NCBI GenBank assembly: GCA_026874595.1
Contig: CM049306.1
Location: 105,911,142-105,975,141 of the forward strand
DNA length: 64,000 bases
Direction: 5' to 3'
From: Sipunculus nudus
Taxonomy: Eukaryota; Annelida; Sipuncula; Golfingiida; Sipunculidae
Part shown: positions 1-11,244 of the stretch, piece by piece
Numbering within the stretch: position 1 is the first letter of the stretch
How the letters are laid out: each line of letters starts with the position of its first letter
The notes under the pieces: generated by a model
What the model saw: the letters and a program-made list of their open reading frames with translations, nothing else
The model's database searches: none
What the model was told of the DNA's origin: nothing
Program-made: the position numbers and the translations under genes

Positions 1-517
1 TGCCATTTGTTAATTAAAATTAAATCAAAAGAATGTTTTATTCAGCCAGGTAATACTAAATTTGATGTGATTTCATTGACATTTTGTGCCATTTTTTACT
101 CACTTATAGATAAATGTCAATGTACTGAATTTCTAAAAGGTCTTAATCCTGGTTTGAATCCAATACAATGAAAATTCAAAGACTGAAATTAGGTGAACAG
201 TATTTATTCAATGGACAGAAAGTGTATGTTGCAAGTTCATATAATTTTACTAAATCAGTAAATGTAATAAATACATCTAGAAGAGGTCGGACAATGGTCC
301 TCAGAGGGCCCTGCATTTCTGCAAGTGCTGGACTAGTTTACATATGGGTGAAAAATTACGTTAAATTTGAAAAATATGACAAACAGAAACAGGTTTTATC
401 CATATGCATGAGGGAAAAAATCCTACTGGATCAAATGATATTAAAGAAGATATGTCTGAAATAATGTGTGCAATAGAAAATCACTGAATGTAGTCTGTTA
501 GCCATATTTGATTTTGA

Positions 518-880
518 GCAAGTCTGTAATTCAATAGTTCTGGAGCCCTCATAGGCACCAATGATACCTGTGAAATTAGGAAAGCTGCAGTAGGTTGTTG
601 TTGAGTTATTGCGTGCGAAAGAAAATCAGCATTCGGGCTGTTGTGGCAATATTGGAATTCCAACAGGTCTGTAATTCAATAGGTGTGGAGCCCTCATAGG
701 TACCAACCATCCCTGTGAATTTGGGAAAGCTGCAGTATGTTGTTGTTGAGTTATTGTACGTGAAAGATAGTGTCACTGACGGAAGGACGGAAGTACAGAT
801 GGATGGAAGGACAGATGCATGGATGGAAGGAAGGACCGACTGACACGGTGATCACTATAGGGCACAGCTTGTCAAGCAGG
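518..880 (+). repeat. HINE-like relic: two ~146-bp satellite units, GGA-rich tract and 3' tail
   Basis: Two direct repeats about 146 bp apart begin near 518 and 664 with the shared words TCTGTAATTCAATAG, GGAGCCCTCATAGG and AAAGCTGCAGTA. They are followed by a GGAAGGACGG/GGATGGA-type tetranucleotide tract (about 778-840) and then GTGATCACTATAGGGCAC. That order (satellite, tetranucleotide tract, CTATAG-type end) is the same as the 3' half of the complete elements at 4077-8627 and 34509-42550. The family is not the same one, since the end reads GGGCAC and not AGCTCAG. No 5' end was found, so this is called a fragment. Confidence 0.6.
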
Positions 881-891
881 GTCCTATTAAT

Positions 892-3733
892 GAACAAGGG
901 ACCCATGGGTCACGGCGCTCAGCTGATCGTGATTGGACTATAATTGTTTCTCCACTGTGATACTATATCGAGTCGATAAAGCTTATGAATATCATATACA
1001 TGTTGGGCTATTATAAAGGAATGTTATGTAATATGTGAGTAAATGATAAATGAAATTACCTGACTGATGGATTAATAGAGTCAAATAAAGTGGTTTATTT
1101 TTTATTTATTTAGGAGGGGTTGAAAATTGTGATATATTTGAGCAAATATGAATGCAATGACAGCAGTAATAAGCTGTAGTAGAATGATGATAAGGCTATT
1201 TGTTGAAGGATCTAAAGTGTATGGTAGTCTGCAAGCATTCAGTTTGACAGATATGATGTTATGATTAACTATGCTGATGAAGTGATTTATGAATATGTGA
1301 CTGTATGACACAATATCGCTTTAGTCTTGACAAGGTACATTATTGTGATGCCCACCATGTCTACATATTACACAATATTGACATAATTCCTGGCATGTAC
1401 ATAGGAACCTATGGACGAATAGTTATACAAAATATTAAAGTATGAATATATCTGATTTGTCTTGTTCTTGCTTACTGAGGCTGACTTTGGGATGGGGTTC
1501 GGAGAAGGGAAAAGTGAGGGCAGCACGAAGGTGGATGTAGAAATATTCTATTGTAATGTTTTTCATTTATATAAGAATATGAAAAGCTAAGAGGAAAGGG
1601 GCCCTCCTACTTGGTTATAGTAAAGTTCTAAATATATGATTGCAAACTAATACTCTGACAAGACTGTCATGAAGAAAAACAGTAAAAGTTTTGAGATACT
1701 GTGTTGCATACGAAAATTTACAGATGGACAGGCAAGTGGACAGAATGGACTAATACCTTTATTTCACTTTCAAGAGAATAATGCATTTAAGTTTATATAT
1801 AATCCTATTTTTTAAGCAGATCCACTTTTTCCATTAAGAAGTTTTTATCTGAATCATTTTTTTATTTACAGGTTTATAAATTTTTAATTAAAAAACCTGA
1901 AAATATAAGTTAAAATATTAGAATTGTTGCAAAAGTTGCAATCATTATATATACAGAGTAAAAAACATTGGGTCATATTATGCATACACATATATTTTAT
2001 TATTTTTAAATCATAAATGTTTAAACTAATTTTAAAAGAAAATAATGCCACAAAATGGCATCTACAAGAATATTCCTTGAATCACTATTAAAAAATTTTG
2101 CACATTGGAGTTTTCAGGACATGCTTAATTTTATTCACCAAAATAAAATAAAAGTAAATTTGATAAAATAAAACATCTTTTCAAATAAAGTATACACACT
2201 GTTGGTTGAATGAGGGACAAACAATATCATTGTGCTAATTACTATCCCAGTTTTAATTTATTACTGGAATTAATAGTCAATTTCACACCTGGTGAAGTTT
2301 TTACTCTTCTGAAGTAAGGAATTACTTATCTCATGAACATCCACACACACTTTCACAGCAATACACCACTTTGTGGACACAATTAAATGTACACTTTAAT
2401 CATTGTAACCCTGGTGGTTCAATACAAAATCTAAAATGTAGCATGTCCAAGAATAAAATAAAATAATAACATTCATCTAGTTTATGCACCAGCTGGAGGG
2501 GGGATGAGTGCAGGGCAGAGGGGAACCCTGCTAGTAGTGGCCAAGCTGGGCCAAGGTAAGCTGCCTGGGGTGGGTTACATAATGCAAGTGAAGGCTGTAC
2601 TACTAGGTGGGCTAGATGTAAACAACACTTGACATGGTGTATGAAAACATGAATAAAAGCTATTCAATCCTATCAATTTCTTTTGAAAGTTCAGACTTTA
2701 AAAGATTAAATCCTTATGCATATATGCTGGGAAAATTAAATCAACAGTGCCAAAGTTGGACAAAATTTAAGGTATGGATTTTTTATTTATGCTAATAACT
2801 TGAAAAATTTGCAAAATTCAGATCTAATTTTGGGTAAACAATTGAATCTTGATTAAATAAAGTTATATTCCTGAAAAAAAAGTCTCTAGGTTCAGCAATT
2901 CTCATGTTAGGTTAGTAAATATATTTCCTGATTTTTTAAAAAATTGCATTATGTTTTGGCCCATAACTTCAAAATAATACCCAAAACTGACCTAATTTTT
3001 GGTATGTTAATAGAAAATGTATAAAAGAATGTGAATACTAAATACGATCAAAAACAGATCAGTGGTTTTGATATTAGGCAGCCTTGAAGTGTTACAATGG
3101 CTTTTTTTATGGAAAACAGAGTTTTTTTTCCTTAATATCTCGAAGGAACAAAGTCCTAATGACCCAATTTTCGGTATGGTGGGAGATTTTGGGGACATCT
3201 AAAATAATGTCAACAGCCTGGGGAGCATAGAGATGTGCACTGAATGACCTACAGTCCTCAAAGTGGACTGCTTGACAATGTAAGGGAATACAACAAGAGC
3301 CTCCAAAAAAAATTCAATAACTAGCCTAATTTTGCAGCTTTTATTTTCAAATTTCAGATTTTAACAGATTAAATCCTTATGTATACATGGTGTGAAAATA
3401 AAATCCACAGTACTTACAGGAAAAAAACGTGCCATGGCCAAAGTTGGGCAAAATTTAAGGTACCAATTTTATATTTTTGCCAATATTTAAAAAAATTTAA
3501 CAAATTTTGATCTAATTTTTGGTAAGTCCTATTGACCGAATTTTTGGCATGGTAGGAGATTATGGGGACATCTAACTGTATGCCGAAATTCAGATTCGTA
3601 GGTCCAACGGTGTCGAAACGTGCCAGTCTTACGGACGGACATCCAGACGGACGGACGGACAGACAGTCGGACGGACGACGGACAATGGACCATGACTATA
3701 GCTCAGATGACTTATAGTCAGCTGAGCTAAAAA
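892..3733 (+). mobile_element. Possible HINE (AGCTGA family), diverged, 5' and 3' ends seen
   Basis: A 5' end at about 892-930 reads AACAAG-GGACCCATGGGTC-A followed by GCTCAGCTGA. A 3' end at 3700-3733 reads AGCTCAG..CTGAGCT and then AAAAA, preceded by a GGACGGACGG-rich tract (3633-3690). The two ends carry the same subterminal inverted repeat (GCTCAGCTGA / TCAGCTGAGC) as the better-preserved copies. Most of the interior (930-2640) has no recognisable satellite, so the two ends may belong to two broken copies and not to one element. Confidence 0.45.
2691..3600 (+). repeat. Two diverged ~664-bp repeat units inside the 892-3733 element
   Basis: Matching words recur with a spacing of about 664 bp or less between two blocks: AGATTAAATCCTTATG at about 2702 and 3366, AAATTTAAGGTA at about 2764 and 3450, and the GGTAGGAGAT/GGGGACATCTAA block at about 3176 and 3550. 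The second unit is followed directly by the tetranucleotide tract and 3' hairpin of a HINE. The first copy is longer than the second, so the array is partly deleted. Confidence 0.6.
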
Positions 3734-3780
3734 TCTTTATACAAAAATATAAATTAAACTGCCAGATCATGCAATACTTG

Positions 3781-3820
3781 TACAAGTGACCCACTGGTCA
3801 TGGCACTCAGCTGATCAGCA
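3781..3820 (+). repeat. Solo 5' end of an AGCTGA-family HINE
   Basis: The sequence ACAAGTGACCCACTGGTCA followed by GGCACTCAGCTGATC matches the 5' end at 4077 with a few substitutions. The palindrome is degraded by one base. No matching satellite or 3' end follows before the next complete 5' end at 4077, so this is a truncated copy about 50 bp after the 3' end at 3733. Confidence 0.55.
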
Positions 3821-4257
3821 GAATCTGTGATCAATGCACGCACAGTATTTTCAAAGCAACCCATTCCTGAAACGTTTAATGTTTTGTATGAATTTATTTG
3901 TATTCAACATGAAAGTTAATACAGAAACTCAAGGTCTTGTTCAATTCTATCTCATGATCCTAATTTAAACAGCTCAAAATAAGTAATTACAAAATAATCT
4001 TGGTCTGCCTGATTAAAGCTGTCCTCAGCAATATTATACAGGCATATGCTGCCTGTTCATTTGTCACTTTTACTAAAACAAGTGACCCATGGGTCATGAC
4101 GCTCAGCTGACCTGGAAGAGATTCGCAAAAGGAAATTTTATCATCAGAATGGTAGTATATACCCATTCAACTGAAGCATCAAACAGATTAACCAACAGGC
4201 CAAGATTTAGTCTGTATTTATATATCTCAAAAATAGAGAAAAATGTGTAAACTTTTA

Positions 4258-5436
4258 AAACTAGAATACGGGTAACCGACAAGTGACTACATGTATCTGC
4301 CAAAATCGGATAGTGAGGCATGGACAGAGTGGCAAGGGGAAATAGAGTGAGGTATGTTGCATATTAGCATGGATGTCTGCAGCCTAAATGTGTATGTAGG
4401 TTGTGCCACCTACCACAAATCCAGAAAGCTGTCCAAGTTGTATACACCTGCAAAATTTTAGGCAGAAAAGTCAAACCACTACATGTATATGAACGATTTT
4501 TGCCCATGGCAGACAAACAGACAAATACTGTGAAAAAATCTTTGCAGGTAACCCCTCCAGTTTTGTGTATGATAAAGACCTATGTGAGATCTAAACACAT
4601 GCACAATTTTGGCCCAATCCGTCAAATGGTTCCTGAGATATGAGCCTGGATGTGTGCAGCGTTAACTAGAATGTAGGTGGCGCCACCTGTCATAAAATCA
4701 AGAAAGCTGTCCACGATGTATAAACCTGCAAAATTTTAGGCAGTTATTTCGAACCACTACAGAGAAATGAGTGATTTTAGGCCACGGCAGACTAACAGAC
4801 AGACGCTGTGCAAACATTGTTACAGGTGGCGCCACCATTTTTTGTGTATGTTACAGAGCTATCAAAGGGCTACATTTGTATAAATTTTATTTCCTGATCG
4901 GTCAAACGGTTCCCGAGATATAAGCTTGGATGTCATCAGCGTGAACGTGAACGTAGGTGGCGCCACCTGTCATAAAATCAAGAAAGCTATCCTGGATGTA
5001 TACGCATGACGAATTTCAGGTGAATTAGTCAATTCACTGCAGAGATATGAGTGATTTTAACCCAAGGCAGATGAACAGATGGACACTGTGCAAACATGGT
5101 TACAGGTGGCGCCACCATTTTTTGTGTATGTTATAAAGCAATCCAAGGGCTACATTTGTATCAATTTTTTTTCCTGATCGGTCAAACGGTTCCCGAGATA
5201 TGAGGGTTTATGAGTGGAAACAGACCCACAAATGGACATTGGATAGAGAGGAAAGGTCAGAGGTCAACGCAAATTGGTTAGGCACCAGTTCACATGTGAC
5301 CCGATAATAGGTGTAAGTTTGGAAAAAATCGGTCCATTAGTCTCCGAGGAGCTCTCTGGAAACGAACGCCGCCGCAGCGGAGGAACTCGGTCAAAAACAT
5401 AGTATCCGCAAAACTTCGTTTTGGCGGATACAAAAA
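4258..5436 (+). mobile_element. Nested HINE, GTATCCGC family, inside copy 1
   Basis: The insert begins about AACTAGAATACGGGTAACCG, with GTATCTGCC shortly after, and ends in a strong hairpin at 5402-5431 (GTATCCGC-AAAAC, TTC loop, GTTTT-G-GCGGATAC). The copy at 34509, which lacks the insert, runs directly from the shared 5' leader (AAAATAGAGAAAAAATGCA) into the satellite start AGGTGGTTCCACC, so the empty site is visible at about 34680-34702. The body carries a ~280-bp dimeric satellite (4396-5260), then a CCGCCGCAGCGGAGG segment. It resembles a HINE by layout; no protein is encoded. Confidence 0.7.
4396..5260 (+). repeat. ~280-bp dimeric satellite with GGTGGCGCCACC in each half
   Basis: Units start near 4396, 4674 and 4956 (GTAGGTGGCGCCACCTGTC), a period of 278-282 bp. 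A second copy of the palindrome lies in the other half of each unit (about 4824 and 5103, ACAGGTGGCGCCACCATT), so each unit is a dimer of roughly 149 + 133 bp. Shared words include AAAGCTGTCC, CAAAATTTTAGG, GACGCTGTGCA and TCGGTCAAACGGTTCC. The same satellite occurs at 56540-57450 in an element with different ends. Confidence 0.8.
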
Positions 5437-5772
5437 TACAGGTGGCTCCACCAGTCTGCAGAAACTAATAAAAACACTTAATGGTCAATATCCATGCAAA
5501 AAATCATGGTGATCTCTGCATTAGTTGTTCAGATACTTCAGTTTTTGTATCAAATTGTCCATTATTCTGAGGGATACTTCGGAGTCCTATAGCTTGAAGG
5601 ATATGGGTAACAGAGACCTAATTTCAAGTTTCCACAGGCACCTTTCATGGGCCTCCTTGCATGACAAGAATGAAGATTCTAGGTCCAGTTGTTGCGATTT
5701 GTACCCTGTTGACAGATAATCACATCTTTAAAGGTCTCAAAAAAAAGAAAAAAAATTCGTAAAAATTTGAAA

Positions 5773-6917
5773 AACTAGATGTGTCGGAAGGACACGAATG
5801 CCCCCTCCTTGGGCAAATTAGAAACATTTGTAAAATTTGGAAAATTTTTTAAGTTCAGGAGGTGTCGTATGGTCAAAAGTAGGTAAACAAGGGCAAAATG
5901 CAAACTCGATCTGTACCGGGTCATTATCAAGCAACACACCAAAAATCATGCCAGTATATGCAGGCATTGTGAAAAAAAGTCCATACATGTGCATTTTCCA
6001 TAAAAATTTCTGTCTTTCATGAAATTTTCTATGTTTAGGAGCCGTAAAACAATCAAAAGTAGGTCAACCGGGATGAAACGCAAACTCTATCTGTAACTGT
6101 CATTATCAGTACGAAAAAGTCAGTACATATGCATTTGTTATGAAAATTTATATTTTTCATGAAACTTTCTATGTTCAGGAGCAGTCAAATGGTCAAAAGT
6201 AGGTCAACTGAGACAAAACAAGAACTCGATCTGTAACTGGTCATTATCTGCCTACACACCAAAAATCAGGCCTGAATCTGCAGGCACTGCAAAAAAAAGT
6301 CCATACATGTGCACCTTTTTATGAAATTTTCTATGTTAGAGCACCGTCAAACGGTCAAAAATAGGTCAACTGGGACAAAAGGTGAACTTGATCTGTAACT
6401 GGTCATTATCTGCCCACACACCAAAAATCAGGCCAATATCTGCAGGTATTGCGAAGAAAAGTCTGTACAAGTGTATTTGTCATGAAAATATATATTTTAC
6501 ATGAAATTTTCTATGTTCAGGAGCCGTAAAACAGTCAAAAGTAGGTCAACCGGGACGAAATGCAAACTCCATCTGTAACTGGTCTATATCTGTCTACACA
6601 CCAAAAATCAGGCCAACATCTGCAGGCACTGCGAAAAAAAGTCCGTACATGTGTATTTGTAATGAAATTTCACATTTTTCATGAAAACTTCTAAGTTTAG
6701 GAGCCGTAATACGGTCAAAAGTAGGTCAACCGGGACGAAACACGAACTCGATCTGTAACTGGTCTATATCTGCTCACACACCAAAAATCAGGCCAATATC
6801 TGCAGGTATTGCGAAAAAAAGTCCGTACAACTGTTTGATTTCGGAAGGACGGAAGGACGGAATGACGGACATGGGTAAAACTATATGCCCCGGCCACTTT
6901 GTGGCGGGGGCATAAAA
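5773..6917 (+). mobile_element. Nested HINE, ATGCCCC family, inside copy 1
   Basis: The 5' end reads AACTAGAT, then the palindrome GTGTC-GGAAG-GACAC (5781-5795), then GAATGCCCCC. The 3' end has GGAAGGACGG repeats and a hairpin (6884-6914) TATGCCCC..GGCCAC, TTT loop, GTGG..GGGGCATA. ATGCCCC and GGGGCAT form the subterminal inverted repeat. It interrupts a 336-bp unit of the host array: the left flank ends AATTTGAAAA and the right flank resumes with AGAGGTGGC, the normal unit boundary. The interior is a tandem array of about six ~140-180-bp units. Confidence 0.75.
5870..6835 (+). repeat. ~180-bp satellite array within the ATGCCCC-family HINE
   Basis: About six copies are recognised from the recurring block GTCAAAAGTAGGTCAACCGG at roughly 5875, 6054, 6194, 6356, 6535 and 6714, with spacings of about 179, 140, 162, 179 and 179 bp. 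Each copy also carries CACACCAAAAATCAGGCC and GTCCGTACATGTG. The shorter spacings show internal deletions. Stop codons occur in every frame, so it is not coding. Confidence 0.8.
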
Positions 6918-6921
6918 ATAG

Positions 6922-8520
6922 AGGTGGCACACCCAGTCTGCAGAAACTGATGGAACAGCTCATGATCAATATGTATGCCGAAAATCATGACCATCAGTGT
7001 TGTAGTTATTGAAATACTGCAGTTTTTGTATCAAATTTTCCATTATTCTGGGGGGGGGGGTATTTTGGACCCATACAGCTTAAAGAATATGGGTAACAGA
7101 GACTTAATTTAAGTTTCCATGGAGACTTTTCATGGGTCTCCCTGTGTGTCAAGAATGAAGATTCTTGGACCAGTTTTTATGATTTGTGCCCTGTTAACAG
7201 ATGTTCATATCTTTAAAGGTCTCAAAAATACAGAAAAATTTCGTAAAAAAACCCGAACAAATACAGGTGGTGCCACCAGTCTGCAGAAACTTATGAAACA
7301 CTCCATGATCAATATCCATGCAAACAATTATGGTTATCTCTGCATTAGTTGTTCAGATAATTTAGCTTTTGTATCAAATTTTCCATTATTCTGAGCTGTA
7401 CTTTGGAGTGCCATAGCTCAAAGGATATGGGTAACAGAGACCAAATTTCAGGTTTCCATGGAGACTTATCATGGGTCTCCCTGTGTGTCAAGAACGAAGA
7501 TTCTAGGTCCAGTCGTTACGATTTGTACCCTGTTGACAGATAACTACATCCTTAAAGGTCTCAAAAATGGAGAAAACAATTCGTGAACATTGAAAAATAC
7601 AGGTGGCGCCACCAGTCTGCAGAAACTGATGAAACATCTCATGATCAATATGTATGTTGAAAATCATGACCAACAGTGATGTAGTTAATGAGATATTGAA
7701 GTTTTTGTATGAAATTTTTTACTATTCTGGGGGGTAATTTTGGGCCCCATAGCTCGAAGGATATGGGTAACAGAGACCTAATTTCTGGTTTCCATGGAGA
7801 CTTTTCATAGGTCTCTCAGTGTGTCGAAAATGAAGATTCTAGGTCCAGTCGTTACGATTTGTGCCACGCTAACAGATGACAGCATCCTCAAAGGTCTCAA
7901 AAATAGAGAAAAAATTGTAAAAAATCAAACAGTACAGGTGGCGCCACCAGTCTGCAGGAACTGATCGAACATCTCATGATCAATATGTATGCCAAAAATG
8001 AAGACCATCAGTGATGTAGTTATTGAGATATTGAAGTTTTTGTATGAAATTTTTTACTATTCTGGGGGGTACTTTGGGGCCCCATAGCTCGAAGGATATA
8101 GGTAACAGAGACCTAATTTCTGGTTTCCAAGGAGAATTTTCATGGACCTCTCAGTGTTTCAAGAATTATGATTCTAAGTCCAGTCTTTATGATTTGTGCC
8201 TTGTTAACAAGATGTTCACATTTTTAAAGGTTTCAAAAATAGAGAAAAAAAATCGTAAAAAATCGAAAAATACAGGTGGCGCCACCAATCTGCAGGAATT
8301 GATGTAACATCTCATGATCAATATGTATGCCAAAAATCATGACCATCAGTCAAGTAGTTAATGAGATATTGAAGTTTTTGTATGAAATTTTTTACTTTTC
8401 TGGGGGGTACTTTGGGGCCACATAGCTCGAAGGATATGGGTAACAGAGACCTAATTTCTGGTTTCCAAGGAGATTTTTTATGGACCTCTCAGAATCCCAA
8501 GTTACAAGGTTCTAGGTCCA
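6922..8520 (+). repeat. 336-bp satellite array of AGCTGA-family HINE copy 1
   Basis: Units begin AGGTGGCGCCACCAGTCTGCAG at 6922, 7265, 7601, 7936 and 8274 (periods 343, 336, 335, 338). A further interrupted unit starts at 5440. Each unit ends AAAGGTCTCAAAAATAGAG, then an A-rich stretch. The last unit runs into GTTAACGGACGG, the tetranucleotide tract of the element's 3' end. Short open frames in the array are translations of the satellite and not genes. Confidence 0.9.
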
Positions 8521-8593
8521 GCGGTTACGATTTGTGCCTGGTTAACGGACGGACAGACGGACAGACAGACGACGGACAAAGAGTGATCGCTAT

Positions 8594-8627
8594 AGCTCAG
8601 ATGACTTTCAGTCAGCTGAGCTAAAAA
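8594..8627 (+). repeat. 3' hairpin of HINE copy 1
   Basis: AGCTCAG-A-TGACT, loop TTC, AGTCA-G-CTGAGCT forms a 12-bp stem with one internal mismatch, followed by AAAAA. Similar hairpins close the elements at 42517-42550, 54427-54460 and 55114-55147. By analogy with Helitron-type transposons this is the likely 3' terminator; that role is inferred. Confidence 0.75.
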
Positions 8628-9778
8628 TGCCAAAATAGTAGAATTTATAAATAGCAATGATTTATTTCATATAAAATAAAATAATATACTGATACTGCCA
8701 AAACAGGGAGAACAATCTAACTACACATTATTATATGGGACAGCCATTAGTATAATATCCCAGTAAAGGGAGGAACCAGAAAGCCATGTCACCATTAACT
8801 TGTTAGATATAAAACACCTGCACCACCTCTTAGCAGTCCTTAAATCATGCACATTTTGTTGTCACTAGTAATTGGTGATCTGACATTTTCTGTTACACCT
8901 GACAAGCCAGTGCCAGTGGTGTGAATCTCCACAACAGAATAAACTAAGACATCCAGCGACAGACAGGGTTAATGAAGACTCATCAGTTAACATTTTTTTC
9001 TGATTTCTGACTAATGTGATTATCATCATACAACCAAATTTTCTCATTTTTGCTGCCTTGTTAACTTATGTGACTATCAAAGGCCATGATGCTGTGGTTG
9101 TTACAGAGTTTCATAACAAAGATATAACACACTGACAAGCCTCTCTCCTCACACAGGTGTCAGTACCTGCTTTGTGAGTCACTGTCACAGGTTTATCAAT
9201 TGACAAGAAATCTACAGGGGCTGGCAATGCAAAAATCCCCACAAACAAAGCCCTTTTCTGCAAATTAAGACCTTTTTATTAAAGCCACAGATAAATTATA
9301 AATACATAAAACACAGGAATTATTTGTTTTGGAAGCTCTGAAGTATACTGGGTTTAGAGAAACAGAATGACTTCTGGCCATTAAATTCTATGTTGGAAAA
9401 AATATATGTCATATAATTAACCATTTCACATCAATGCAAAGTAAATAAAGCAATATAGTTGTACTTAGAAAGTTGCAAGCCTGTCAAAGAAATTCAAACA
9501 CAATGTATTTACAACAATTGCATCAACATTTGCTCTCCGTTACTACATGACTAGTGCTCTATACTGTAGATGGACATGCCTCTGAACCTCCAAGACTGTT
9601 CATTAAATGAGATACAAATATAAATAGAACCCAGGATAAGAAAAAACCTCTGGCTGGAACACCATTTGCTGTAAATTTCAGTAGATTGGTAACATGGACA
9701 TTAATATGCAGTATATAAGCAGTAGACTGGTGACAATGATATTAAAATAAAATATAGCAATTGGGAGAACCTACTCAC
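8628..9778. other. Intronic sequence with no recognised gene
   Basis: This stretch lies between the end of the HINE and the 32-nt INPP5A exon. It is AT-rich and I see no clear exon, no array and no element ends. It is read as intron or 3' part of the intron following the 9779-9810 exon. Confidence 0.6.
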
Positions 9779-9810
9779 CTCCTGCCCCACCATGCTCTCA
9801 AATTTGCATT
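9779..9810 (-). CDS. INPP5A: INPP5A exon (32 nt), internal
   Basis: On the minus strand a pyrimidine-rich tract ending TTGCTTTACAG precedes the exon and GTGAGTAGG follows it, a strong donor. The preceding 64-nt exon leaves one base (G). With it the exon reads E-CKFESMVGQE and ends at phase 0. This position in the family carries a similar V-G-K-E stretch just before the E/VYS segment that leads to the catalytic region. At 32 nt it is a very short exon, easily missed by gene finders. The following exon is not visible between here and base 1. Identification depends on its fit in phase and order with the larger exons. Confidence 0.8.
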
Positions 9811-10230
9811 CTGTAAAGCAAGAAAAAGAACGCCATCAGTCAACCGTTAGGGAGCGATACACGCAATGATGGATGTTCAGCCCCGACAGGCAGCTAAGGT
9901 ACTACATCAGGAATTTATGTCCAAGCCACAAGGACTAAATATTAATTCTAATGGAGAGGTTTTCAATCCTAGGGTATACTTACGAAAGACCAAAGCTTGT
10001 TTTACAGATCAACCAGAATTAATCCTAACCACACTAGTTAACGTGATAAAATTTTCCATGAAAATTTCAATTCAATTGATAAAATAAATTTTATGCTTCA
10101 AAGACTTCAACATTTTTCTTCAAAATCAGTTTATTGGTTCTAGGTCTGGATTTGAGAGACATATATCTGCTTCCTCAGCCTTCACTACAAGCAGTAAACA
10201 TCTTTTTCTAAACAATGGAACTTGTGTTGG

Positions 10231-10428
10231 ACAAGTGAGGCCAAGTAATGTTGATGAGATTTTATTCTTTAAGGCCAAAAACTCCCACCCCTTGTTTGCC
10301 TGGCAGAATATACCCTGTATACTCCTTGAAGACATCTGGTATTTAGCCACACCTCATTATTATCTAATCAAGTGTCAAATCATCTAATCAAGAATAAAAT
10401 CTCATCAACATTACTTGGCCTCACTTGT
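10231..10428. repeat. Perfect 39-bp inverted repeat with 120-nt spacer, intronic
   Basis: Bases 10231-10269 (beginning ACAAGTGAGGCCAAGTAATG) and 10390-10428 are exact reverse complements over 39 bp, separated by 120 nt. The spacer carries a direct repeat, ATCTAATCAAG. The structure lies in the 1.43-kb intron between two INPP5A exons, so the pre-mRNA could fold into a long perfect stem. I see no terminal repeats or target duplication that would mark it as a transposon. Confidence 0.9.
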
Positions 10429-11244
10429 AACAAGCAAAAATACTCTTCACTAAATAATAAACCCTTTTTTCTCAATTTTCTATTTGAGCTTGCTATTCTC
10501 CAATTCCTACAGGAGATATATTACTTTGTAAGAAGTAATGTATGTATATAACATTAATCACATGTAAGGTCTCCAAACCAAAAGCCAACATATTTGTTTG
10601 TATTCATCTATGACTAATAACCGTTTCTGTGGGAGCAGGCCTTCCCATTTTGTGGCAAGTGGCCAACCCTGCTACATCTCATCGATTTTATGGTACACAT
10701 CAAATAACCTTTGCATGTACATAGAAGGATAAAAAATAATGGTCTGCAGAATTTTCTTTTTCTCCCCTCTTGTGAAACAAGTCACGCTTTCACCTTTGTT
10801 CTCAGGAATATATCTCCTTTTTTGCTCTCTTTTTTTCACCAGAAATTTTTTTTTTCTTACATCCAAAACTTTTCAGGCAGTTTTTTCTGGAATTACTTGT
10901 CATACAAGATAACTCTTCCTCTAGTAACAGATTACTACAACTTTACATTAAATAAACATGTTTATAGTATTTTACCATACTAAACTGTAACTTTAAACTA
11001 TTTTATTTGGTGAGGAATAAAATATTCCATCACAGAATATGAACAATAAGAATAAATATGAAGTACATATTTTAATAATTTTTTCACCTACAATATAAAA
11101 TCTAGATCTGTTTATAAAATGGAAAGACTGACTGACGCATTTGTATCCAGCAGTAATGATAATAAATAAAAAGTTGAGTTTCCAAGTTTTTTATGACTTT
11201 TGCATCAACATGTCAATCTGAAGAAAAGAAACAATCAAGCTCAC

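Larger units (their letters stand above)
4077..8627 (+). mobile_element. HINE / pearl-like non-autonomous Helentron-type element (AGCTGA family), copy 1
   Basis: The element starts AACAAG, then the 14-bp palindrome TGACCCATGGGTCA, then GCTCAGCTGAC. It ends in a GGACGGACAGACGG tract, CTATAGCTCAG, a hairpin (8594-8622) whose right arm is TCAGCTGAGC, and AAAAA. The 5' GCTCAGCTGAC and 3' GTCAGCTGAGC are perfect inverted copies (subterminal, not terminal). The body is a ~336-bp satellite in several head-to-tail copies. Subterminal inverted repeats, central tandem repeats, a tetranucleotide microsatellite and a 3' hairpin are the known design of bivalve pearl elements and of DINE-1/HINE non-autonomous Helentrons. 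There is no Rep/helicase frame. Two other HINEs are nested inside (4258-5436 and 5773-6917). Confidence 0.8.
1..9778 (-). other. Putative INPP5A intron downstream of the 32-nt exon (repeat-rich)
   Basis: No further coding exon continuing the INPP5A reading frame after the 32-nt exon was recognised here on the minus strand. The next family segment (leading to the catalytic domain) is therefore probably beyond base 1. The stretch is mostly HINE-type repeats, listed separately. Bases 1-480 and 8628-9778 look like unique AT-rich intron with no gene that I can support. Open frames here are short and fall in repeats or low-complexity sequence. Confidence 0.5.

Noticed and set aside
4077-8627. Tandem satellite with palindromes considered as a CRISPR-like array
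   Set aside because: Units of 336 bp with no short repeat/spacer alternation, in a eukaryotic intron, and with clear HINE ends.
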